A DNA stretch of 5,547 nucleotides from Pedobacter sp. (GTDB lineage: Bacteria > Bacteroidota > Bacteroidia > Sphingobacteriales > Sphingobacteriaceae), in the NCBI GenBank assembly GCA_028287885.1, contig JAQBOT010000116.1, forward strand, positions 1 to 5,547, read 5' to 3'. Positions 1 through 5,547 of the stretch are shown here, piece after piece (the stretch's first letter is position 1; every line of letters begins with the position of its first letter). The notes below the pieces were generated by a model, which ran no database searches, was not told where the DNA came from, and worked only from the letters and a program-made list of their open reading frames with translations. The position numbers and the translations under genes are program-made.

Positions 1-1164
1 ATGTTTTACATGTATGACTGTGCCTTTTTTACCATCTACTATAAGTCTTGTTACACCGGCAATGTTCCGGCCCAAATCAAACACATATGTTGTGTCGTTA
101 AGTTTCTGGATTGATTTCGGATGTAACTCTTCTACGTTGCGGATTGGTTCCATCGCCTGACTTACGATATTCTGCGACGGTGCTGCGCGCAGCATAATCT
201 CGCCCCAGCCCTTATCGTTGAAATCTTTAGCATTCCAACCGGGCTGTTCCAAACGGGCATCATAATGCTCCGCTGTATATATACTGTTAAAGACCAGCGG
301 ACCAGAATGTGTTTTCCAGGTATCATCGGATGTAATTACTTCGAAAGATCCATCGTCATAAGTAATACGCAGGTCGAGGCAAAATGCAGGTCGGCCCCTC
401 CAGGGAGCCTGGTCAAAATCCCATACTGCCAATGACTGGTGGTTGTACCAACCATTGCCAAGCAACACGCCAACTGCGTTTTTACCTTTAGTAAGGTATG
501 GTGTAACATCGTAGCTGACATAAAGATTACGCCTGTCATATCTTGTGTACATTGGATCTAGACGATGGTTGCCCACCTTTTTACCATCGATATAAAGTTC
601 ATAGAGGCCTGCAGCGGCAATGTAAGCACGTGCGGATTTAACTTTTTTTCCAGCATAAAAATCCTTTCGGAAGTAAGGAGCTGGCAACTTGTTTATGTCT
701 ATACCATCGCTTATCCAGGTACCCAGCCAATTCGCCATCTTCATCATTCCAGTTTCAAAGGATGAAATTGCAATGGAAGAGTTGGGCTTCCCGTCTTTAT
801 CCCAAACCTCTACCTTCCAATAATATTTGGTAAATGGTTCCAAGGCTTGGCCAGCATAATTAATGAGGTTCTTCGCTCCTTTAACTTTACCAGTCGTATA
901 GAAAGGGGTGTTATTTTTTAACAAGGATGATGAATCGGTAGCAACCGTTAGCTGATATGCGGTCTGCATTGCATTCTGGCGGTTGTCATTTAACTTCCAG
1001 GATAACCTTGGATGTTCTGAATCGACGCCGATCGGCATGATCAGATGATCACATTTTAAAGCATAAGGGAAGACGCCTAAAGATCGAGGGTTCCCGTACG
1101 CAGAATTTGCTATAGCGAGAAACAGAAACGCGGTAATCAGCGCTCTGAAGTTAAAACTTGTCAT
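1..1164 (-). CDS. GH78-type alpha-L-rhamnosidase, N-terminal part (runs off left edge)
   Basis: The reading frame is open from the ATG at 1164 to base 1 (388 codons, no stop), so the 3' part is outside the window; family members are usually about 900 residues or more. Residues 1-24 form a signal peptide (hydrophobic core around LITAFLFLAIA, likely cleavage after SAYG), so the enzyme is probably exported to the periplasm or surface. Residues about 33-140 resemble the Fn3/Ig-like domain at the start of GH78 enzymes (PIGVD, HPRLSW, QTAYQL, KYYWKVEVWD). Residues about 162-335 match the Bac_rhamnosid_N beta-sandwich (PYFRKDF, AAGLYELYIDG, LLGNGWYN with W239). FDLGRNIAG near residue 367 fits the start of the next, concanavalin-like Bac_rhamnosid domain. 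The (alpha/alpha)6 catalytic barrel with its acidic residues is not visible, so removal of terminal alpha-L-rhamnose is inferred from family membership. The next in-frame Met lies beyond the signal peptide, which supports this start. The leader has no Shine-Dalgarno sequence. The gene may be co-transcribed with the small gene 36 bp upstream. Confidence 0.93.
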   Translation of the reverse strand, partial: MTSFNFRALITAFLFLAIANSAYGNPRSLGVFPYALKCDHLIMPIGVDSEHPRLSWKLNDNRQNAMQTAYQLTVATDSSSLLKNNTPFYTTGKVKGAKNLINYAGQALEPFTKYYWKVEVWDKDGKPNSSIAISSFETGMMKMANWLGTWISDGIDINKLPAPYFRKDFYAGKKVKSARAYIAAAGLYELYIDGKKVGNHRLDPMYTRYDRRNLYVSYDVTPYLTKGKNAVGVLLGNGWYNHQSLAVWDFDQAPWRGRPAFCLDLRITYDDGSFEVITSDDTWKTHSGPLVFNSIYTAEHYDARLEQPGWNAKDFNDKGWGEIMLRAAPSQNIVSQAMEPIRNVEELHPKSIQKLNDTTYVFDLGRNIAGVTRLIVDGKKGTVIHVKH

Positions 1165-1182
1165 TTAGTAGAGGTAAATATG

Positions 1183-1224
1183 AATTCTTTAAGTGGCAAT
1201 CTAAGGATTGCCACTTAAAGAATT
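1183..1224. repeat. Perfect 18-bp inverted repeat (hairpin) across a stop codon
   Basis: The left arm 1183-1200 (AATTCTTTAAGTGGCAAT) is the exact reverse complement of 1207-1224. The 6-nt spacer is CTAAGG, whose outer C and G can also pair, giving a 19-bp stem with a four-base loop. Read on the minus strand, the 5' arm is the last six sense codons but one of the small secreted gene (N-S-L-S-G-N), the spacer is its final Pro codon plus the TAG stop, and the 3' arm lies in the gap before the rhamnosidase, ending 18 nt before that ATG. It could be a transcription attenuator, an mRNA 3'-end stabiliser or a processing site. It is not a textbook intrinsic terminator: the stem is AT-rich at its base and is followed by CATATTTACC rather than a T-run. 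The repeat is certain; its function is unknown. Confidence 0.9.
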
Positions 1225-1860
1225 GTAATAGCTGAACAAATCCTTTAATGAGTCATCATTTTTAAAGTCTGTTCCATTCTTGTTTAAGAATGTTTTGATT
1301 TGCTCACCTTTATCACTAAACAATGTTAGAACATTTTTTCTGTTTGCTGAAAATCTTTCTAAATTATCTCCGTTCGAAACATAGTAGGCAACCTCAGGAA
1401 CAATGGTTGTGACTTTCTTTTTAGTATACCAATCCTCGGTATTCGTTGACTTTGCTGTATATCGCTTGAATAAAGCAACTTTACCTTTTGCGATTGTCTC
1501 CAAAAAAAGCGGCTTGTTATCCATTACTTTTTTCTCCATTAAATGAGATTTACCTAGGTTGTCTATGACACGGAAAGATAGAAGTGAATCTTGAACCTGA
1601 TATACTACGTCGTCATCTAAATATTCCACTTGTTGATTGAGCAAATTGTATCGAAGGGCTGCGAGTGAAAATCTTTTTCCACCAGCAGAGACAACGTCTG
1701 ACGCGAGAAACTGAGTATTAAAATACGCTGAACCGAGTTCATCTCGCCTTTTAAGTTCCCTCAGTGGGGTACCACTTGCACCGACAGTAAGATTTTGAGA
1801 AAAAGCATGCCCGGAGCTGAGCAAAACTAACAGAATTGAGAACTGGAAAAAGCGTTTCAT
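1201..1860 (-). CDS. Small exported protein of unknown function
   Basis: A complete 219-residue frame starts at the ATG at 1860. An upstream in-frame TTG at 1881 would add seven residues (MLPNHAI) ahead of the signal peptide and overlap a possible promoter element, so the ATG giving MKRFFQ is preferred. Residues 1-21 are a signal peptide (Lys-Arg, hydrophobic FSILLVLLSS, cleavage near AFS before Gln22), with no lipobox cysteine. The mature protein is mixed alpha/beta in character and lysine-rich, with no further membrane segment. Visible features are GSAYFN, GGKRFSLAALRYN and QQVEYL in the N-terminal half, KGKVALFKRY in the middle, and a C-terminal FLNKNGTDFKNDDSLKDLF followed by YYNSL. This layout recalls unnamed small secreted proteins of Bacteroidota, but I cannot assign a domain or function. 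It lies immediately upstream of, and in the same direction as, the rhamnosidase, suggesting joint transcription. Its last codons form one arm of a perfect palindrome. Confidence 0.85.
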   Translation of the reverse strand: MKRFFQFSILLVLLSSGHAFSQNLTVGASGTPLRELKRRDELGSAYFNTQFLASDVVSAGGKRFSLAALRYNLLNQQVEYLDDDVVYQVQDSLLSFRVIDNLGKSHLMEKKVMDNKPLFLETIAKGKVALFKRYTAKSTNTEDWYTKKKVTTIVPEVAYYVSNGDNLERFSANRKNVLTLFSDKGEQIKTFLNKNGTDFKNDDSLKDLFSYYNSLSGNP

Positions 1861-1878
1861 GATTGCGTGATTAGGCAG

Positions 1879-1909
1879 CAAAGTAGGAAAAATACGTCAA
1901 TGAGGCAAT
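1879..1909 (-). promoter_or_regulatory. Weak candidate promoter for the leftward genes
   Basis: On the minus strand, ATTG (1909-1906) is followed after 20 nt by TACTTTG (1885-1879). This resembles the Bacteroidota -33 TTTG / -7 TAnnTTTG pattern, but the -7 element is one base short and the -33 element has one mismatch. Transcription from here would start about 12 nt before the ATG at 1860, leaving a very short leader. The -33 part falls within an imperfect 8-bp tandem repeat (CAATGAGG CAATGAAG on the plus strand, 1898-1913). The case rests on position and partial motif match only. Confidence 0.3.
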
Positions 1910-1924
1910 GAAGTAAGTGTATTA

Positions 1925-2009
1925 AAATATTTATTATAAACATTATAGGAATAATTACATTATTTTTTCGCATTAACGCAGCCTTTTGAGAAAAACCGAA
2001 ATATTTATT
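1925..2009. repeat. 11-bp direct repeat in the divergent intergenic region
   Basis: AAATATTTATT occurs at 1925-1935 and again at 1999-2009, 74 bp apart start to start (about seven helical turns). Both copies lie between the divergent genes and upstream of the candidate promoter for the SusC-like gene, so they could be a pair of regulator sites. The sequence is pure A/T in an AT-rich region, so chance is a serious alternative. Apart from this and the promoter candidates, I see no other structure in 1861-2079. Confidence 0.3.
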
Positions 2010-2018
2010 GCGGTATTG

Positions 2019-2050
2019 TTTGGTAAATCGTTTAACTAACTATAATTTAG
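2019..2050 (+). promoter_or_regulatory. Candidate Bacteroidota-type promoter for the SusC/SusD-like operon
   Basis: TTTG at 2019-2022 matches the -33 element, and TAATTTAG at 2043-2050 matches the -7 consensus TAnnTTTG in five of six fixed positions, with a 20-nt spacer. Transcription would begin around 2056, giving a leader of roughly 24 nt. The leader is almost entirely A and T (ACTAAAAACTAATTATTT before the ATG), which is typical of Bacteroidota initiation regions that lack a Shine-Dalgarno sequence. The spacing and location make this the most convincing promoter in the window. Confidence 0.6.
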
Positions 2051-2079
2051 ACGAAATAAAAACTAAAAACTAATTATTT

Positions 2080-5000
2080 ATGAAAAAACAAGTACTAGGT
2101 TTATTCATTTTCCTGTTTCTAGGCCTCACACAAGTGTTGGCGCAGAATAAGAACGTAAATGGAAAAGTAACTGCATCCGACGACGGATTACCCGTTCCAG
2201 GGGTAAGTATCCATCTAAAAGGTAAAAGTGCTACTACCGTTTCTGGCTCAGATGGCCGCTATTCCATCTCTGCAAGCCCAACTGACGTAATACAGTTTAG
2301 CTATCTGGGATTTATAACTCAGGAGATAACTGTGGGCAACAAAACTGAAATTGATGTGAAGCTTGCTTCTGATTCCAAGTTATTGAACGAGGTGACCATT
2401 ACAACAGCGATGGGTATTAAGCGGAAGCCAAAAGAGATCGGTTACGCAACACAGCAGGTTAAAGGATCGGACTTGACGGCAAGCAAGCCAACGAACCTTG
2501 CGACAGGTTTATCTGGAAAGGTTGCCGGTTTGCAGATTAACCAGGCAAACAACCAAATCGATGCCGGTGATCAGGTAAGAGTTGTGCTTCGTGGTAATCG
2601 TTCTTTTACTGGAAACAACCAGGCTTTATTGGTATTGGACGGCATAATTGTCCCATTAAGTCAGCTGAATTCCATTAACCCGAACGACATTGAGGACGTA
2701 AACATCCTTAAAGGCGCTAACGCCGCGGCATTGTATGGTTCCGATGCATCCAACGGGGTTATTATTGTGAGTACTAAAAGAGGATCTAAAGGTGTCGGTT
2801 CTATAAGTTACACGAATACAACGATGCTCAATTCACTTTCTTACCTCCCAAAATTACAAACCCAGTTCGGTGGAGGTACTGATGTGGATGCATATGGGTT
2901 CCCTCAATATACGCCATTTGAAAACCAAAGCTTTGGTGACCGCCTTGACGGTAGCATGAGACCTCTTGGCCGTGTACTTGAGGATGGGACGATCCAGATG
3001 GTTCCTTACTCAAACAAAGACGCAATTAAAAATTTCTTCGATACAGGTATCGATGAGCAGAATGATATTTCCTTCTCGGGGGGGAATGATCAAGGTTCTA
3101 CTTACATTAATGTTCAGCGTGTAAACAGTAAAGGTATAGTACCAGGTGATAAATTAAACAGAACTGCTTTCCGTATCAATGGAACTCGCCTGTTAAATAA
3201 ATTCACTGCAGACTACTCCTTCAACTACACGCAGAGAAATTATGATAAAAGTTATAATCAGGTTTATAATAACTTGATCAATACACCTCCTAACGTCCCT
3301 ATTACGGAGTATAGCGACACGAAGTCTCTATATGGTAATCCAGACAACTACTACAATGACTATTACACCAGTCCGTATGTAGGTTTGGAGCGCTACCGTT
3401 CCAACGAACGCAGAGATGATTTATTAGGAAATATGTCTTTGACCTACCGCCCTTTAGATTGGTTAAGCTTCTTGGTTAGAGGTGGATTAAGTACAAAGAA
3501 CACTCAAGGAAAGAATAAACAATACGCTTATACCTATTCTGATTATGCGAATAAATCAGGTAAGGCAGCTGCACAGACGCAATATCTGAAGTCGGCAGTT
3601 AGTGACTATAATTTATTTGAAAGTCGCTATACCGGAGATTTCCTTGCCACAGCAACAAAGACTTTTAATAAATTTAAATTTACTTTAATTGGCGGTGCGC
3701 AGGTAATTCAAAAGAACTACAAGTACCAGGATGTCGGTGGAACCAACCTAGTAGTTGACAACTTGTTTAACGTGGGAAACCGCACAGGTGAGCTAACCGG
3801 TAGTGAAGCAGAAAGCAACTCACGTCAATTGGGTGCCTTTGGAGATTTAACTGCTACCTACAACGAGTATTTTACCATTCACGTTTCTGGAAGAAATGAT
3901 TGGGATTCCAGATTAGCAACGAACAACCGTTCGTTCTTCTACCCTGCTGTTGATGCTGCAATTACACTTACTGATGCGATTCCATCTTTAAAGGATAGCA
4001 GAGTGATTAGCAATTTGAAAGTTCGAGGAGGTATATCAAAGGTTTACGCAGTTCAAATTGATCCATACAGATTAGTATCAACCATCTTAACAGCCGGAAA
4101 CTTCCCATACGGGAATACAGCTGGCTATTCATTAGGTAACTCGGTATATGACCCGAACTTGAAACCAGAACAAACAGTTTCAAAGGAAGTCGGAGTGGAT
4201 TTTGGATTTTTAAACAACAGGATCACTTTGGAGACATCTGCATACCTTGAAAACACAAAGGATCAGGAGATTATAACCGGCGTTGATTTATCTGCTGCAA
4301 CGGGTTATACAAATGCCGTGATCAACACAGGCGAAGGAGAAAACAAGGGTTTTGAGGTTGCGGTAAACGCTTCCCCAGTCATCGGCCTAGCAAATGGCTT
4401 CAAATGGAATGTCGGCATCAACTACGCCTACAATACAAACAAAGTATTGTCATTGTACCAAGGCCAATCGCAATTTAGCATTGGAGATAATAACTATATC
4501 GTGCTTGGACAAAGTTACCCTTCTTTACAGGTAAGTACATATCAAAAGGATCCAGAAGGACATGTTATTGTTAATGGAAACACAGGACTTCCGATTGCAA
4601 ATCCGGTAAATCAGGATTATGGCAAAACGAACCCAAGCCATAACCTTGGTGTAAACACAAGCTTTGCGTTCAAAAACTTTACTTTATCTGGTGTAGCGGA
4701 ATACCGTAGTGGCAACGTGTTTTACAGTAGCATGGCCTCAACGCTTGATTTCGCAGGTAATAGCTATACTTCTGGCCAAGCTGGAAGAGAGCGGTTTATT
4801 TATCCAAACTCTGTGATCCAGACTTCCCCAGGTGTTTATGAACGCAACACAAACGTGACCACCAATAATGGTAGTGGATCCTTCTGGTCTGACGGTATTC
4901 GTACAAACACAGGATCTAACTATGTGTCTAGTGCTGCATTCTGGAAAATCAGAGAGCTTTCACTTGGATACCAGGTTCCCGCGAGATGGTTAACTGGCCA

Positions 5001-5187
5001 TGCAAGCTTCATAAAAAATGCAAGCATTGCGGTGGTTGGAAGAAACCTGTTTATGTTCAGAGCTAGTGATAATATCTATACTGACCCTGAAATCAATGTA
5101 GGTACAGGAAATGCACAAGGTGTAAACAACCTTAACCAAACACCTCCTACGCGCATCTATGGTTTTACTGCAACAATAGGCTTCTAA
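2080..5187 (+). CDS. SusC/RagA-family TonB-dependent outer-membrane receptor
   Basis: This 1035-residue protein is a complete SusC-type importer of normal length (about 1000-1100). It is predicted to move an oligosaccharide or other large ligand across the outer membrane using TonB-ExbBD energy. Residues 1-21 are a signal peptide ending VLA, before Gln22. Residues about 25-100 are a carboxypeptidase-regulatory-like beta-sandwich (VNGKVTASDDGLPVPGVSI, then DGRYSI at 58), followed by a TonB-box-like stretch EVTITTAMG (104-112). The plug spans about 115-235 and carries the SusC signature: LVLDG near 187, INPNDIEDVNILKGANAAAL, then YGSDASNGVIIV (G220, N225, G226). The rest is a barrel rich in aromatic and Asn/Gly strands. 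It ends with a typical late segment (FWKIRELSLGY, VVGRNLFMF, YTDPE, TPPTRIYGF) and a terminal Phe, as expected for BAM-dependent insertion. The ATG follows an A/T-rich leader and starts the signal peptide directly. The SusD-like partner begins 16 nt after the stop, indicating one operon. No N-terminal FecR-interaction (STN) domain is visible, so sigma/anti-sigma control through this receptor is not indicated. The substrate cannot be read from the sequence. Confidence 0.96.
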   Translation: MKKQVLGLFIFLFLGLTQVLAQNKNVNGKVTASDDGLPVPGVSIHLKGKSATTVSGSDGRYSISASPTDVIQFSYLGFITQEITVGNKTEIDVKLASDSKLLNEVTITTAMGIKRKPKEIGYATQQVKGSDLTASKPTNLATGLSGKVAGLQINQANNQIDAGDQVRVVLRGNRSFTGNNQALLVLDGIIVPLSQLNSINPNDIEDVNILKGANAAALYGSDASNGVIIVSTKRGSKGVGSISYTNTTMLNSLSYLPKLQTQFGGGTDVDAYGFPQYTPFENQSFGDRLDGSMRPLGRVLEDGTIQMVPYSNKDAIKNFFDTGIDEQNDISFSGGNDQGSTYINVQRVNSKGIVPGDKLNRTAFRINGTRLLNKFTADYSFNYTQRNYDKSYNQVYNNLINTPPNVPITEYSDTKSLYGNPDNYYNDYYTSPYVGLERYRSNERRDDLLGNMSLTYRPLDWLSFLVRGGLSTKNTQGKNKQYAYTYSDYANKSGKAAAQTQYLKSAVSDYNLFESRYTGDFLATATKTFNKFKFTLIGGAQVIQKNYKYQDVGGTNLVVDNLFNVGNRTGELTGSEAESNSRQLGAFGDLTATYNEYFTIHVSGRNDWDSRLATNNRSFFYPAVDAAITLTDAIPSLKDSRVISNLKVRGGISKVYAVQIDPYRLVSTILTAGNFPYGNTAGYSLGNSVYDPNLKPEQTVSKEVGVDFGFLNNRITLETSAYLENTKDQEIITGVDLSAATGYTNAVINTGEGENKGFEVAVNASPVIGLANGFKWNVGINYAYNTNKVLSLYQGQSQFSIGDNNYIVLGQSYPSLQVSTYQKDPEGHVIVNGNTGLPIANPVNQDYGKTNPSHNLGVNTSFAFKNFTLSGVAEYRSGNVFYSSMASTLDFAGNSYTSGQAGRERFIYPNSVIQTSPGVYERNTNVTTNNGSGSFWSDGIRTNTGSNYVSSAAFWKIRELSLGYQVPARWLTGHASFIKNASIAVVGRNLFMFRASDNIYTDPEINVGTGNAQGVNNLNQTPPTRIYGFTATIGF

Positions 5188-5203
5188 AAGAACACGAAAA
5201 GAC

Positions 5204-5547
5204 ATGAAAAAGAAACTCATATATTTACTTACAGCTTCCGCACTTTTGCTTGGGGCATGTAAAAAGGAATTTTTAGACATCAACGAAAATCCAAACGCTG
5301 CGACGTCTGTCAAGCCGGCCTTGATAATGACTGGTGCATTAAACAACACCGCAGCATATACAACTGGCGGTTCCATCTTCTATAGCTTTAGTGCTTTATG
5401 GATGAACTACTGGATGACACCGGGTGGTGTATCAGGATGGTACGAAGAACGTTCTTACAACTTTACAACGAACTGGAGCGGATCCACTACTTTGTGGGGG
5501 AATCTGTACGACAACCTTGCCGACTACACTTACCTGGAAAGCCAGGC
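5204..5547 (+). CDS. SusD/RagB-like surface lipoprotein, N-terminal part (runs off right edge)
   Basis: The frame is open from the ATG at 5204 to the window end (114 full codons); family members are usually about 450-600 residues, so most of the gene is missing. Residues 1-18 form a lipoprotein signal peptide, with lipobox LLGAC and lipidated Cys19, followed by KKEFLDINENPN. That 'FLDIN.NPN' segment just after the cysteine is characteristic of SusD-like proteins, in particular the SusD-like_2 type group. The following sequence is rich in Trp and Tyr (WMNYWMTPGG, GWYEERSYNFTTNWSG, LWGNLYDNLADYTYLE), as expected for the helical glycan-binding fold. The protein should sit on the cell surface as a lid on the SusC-like barrel and deliver ligand to it. 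It begins 16 nt after the receptor's stop codon with only an A-rich leader and no Shine-Dalgarno motif. Assignment to SusD is strong from motif plus context; the exact subfamily and ligand are uncertain. Confidence 0.92.
   Translation, partial: MKKKLIYLLTASALLLGACKKEFLDINENPNAATSVKPALIMTGALNNTAAYTTGGSIFYSFSALWMNYWMTPGGVSGWYEERSYNFTTNWSGSTTLWGNLYDNLADYTYLESQ

Noticed and set aside
336..539. 67-codon minus-strand open frame
   Set aside because: It lies inside the rhamnosidase gene in a different frame. The rhamnosidase frame gives strong family motifs across the same bases.
565..765. 66-codon plus-strand open frame
   Set aside because: It is antisense to the Bac_rhamnosid_N coding region, with no leader, no neighbour support and no recognisable protein features.
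1183..1224. Calling the palindrome a Rho-independent terminator
   Set aside because: On the minus strand the stem is followed by CATATTTACC, with no T-run, and the stem base is AT-rich, so it is recorded as an inverted repeat instead.
1861..1881. TTG start that would extend the small secreted protein by seven residues
   Set aside because: It would put MLPNHAI in front of a normal signal peptide and overlap the possible -7 element. The ATG at 1860 gives a canonical start.
1898..1913. Imperfect tandem 8-mer CAATGAGG CAATGAAG
   Set aside because: Only two copies with one mismatch in 16 bp, too short to separate from chance. It is mentioned only in the promoter note.
2828..3025. 65-codon minus-strand open frame
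   Set aside because: It is antisense within the SusC-like gene, whose own frame is complete and well matched to its family.
4990..5376. 128-codon minus-strand open frame
   Set aside because: It is antisense across the end of the SusC-like gene and the start of the SusD-like gene. Both of those frames carry clear family motifs there, so this is a shadow.

Overview
The window looks like Bacteroidota DNA, most likely from the Sphingobacteriia (Pedobacter/Sphingobacterium-like). The evidence is a SusC/SusD-type outer-membrane pair, AT-rich leaders without Shine-Dalgarno sequences, a promoter candidate of the Bacteroidota TTTG / TAnnTTTG type, and a moderately AT-rich composition. The genus is an inference; no rRNA or other taxonomic marker is present.

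Layout from left to right. Positions 1-1164 (minus strand) hold the N-terminal 388 codons of a secreted GH78-type alpha-L-rhamnosidase; its catalytic part lies beyond the left edge. Positions 1201-1860 (minus) hold a small exported protein of unknown function, 36 bp upstream of the rhamnosidase and in the same direction. A perfect 18-bp inverted repeat (1183-1224) straddles this gene's stop codon and the gap between the two genes. Positions 1861-2079 are a divergent AT-rich intergenic region carrying a good promoter candidate for the rightward operon and a weak one for the leftward genes. Positions 2080-5187 (plus) hold a complete SusC/RagA-family TonB-dependent receptor. From 5204 to the right edge is the start of its SusD/RagB-like lipoprotein partner.

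Together this is probably part of a polysaccharide utilization locus. In the usual scheme the SusD-like lipoprotein captures an oligosaccharide at the cell surface, the SusC-like barrel imports it using TonB energy, and secreted or periplasmic glycosidases trim it. The rhamnosidase points to a rhamnose-containing glycan, but the substrate is inferred only from that neighbour, and the two arms are divergently transcribed. No regulator is visible in the window.

I found no convincing new biological system. The most unusual feature is the long perfect palindrome whose loop contains a stop codon; the secreted orphan protein beside the rhamnosidase is the second item worth attention.
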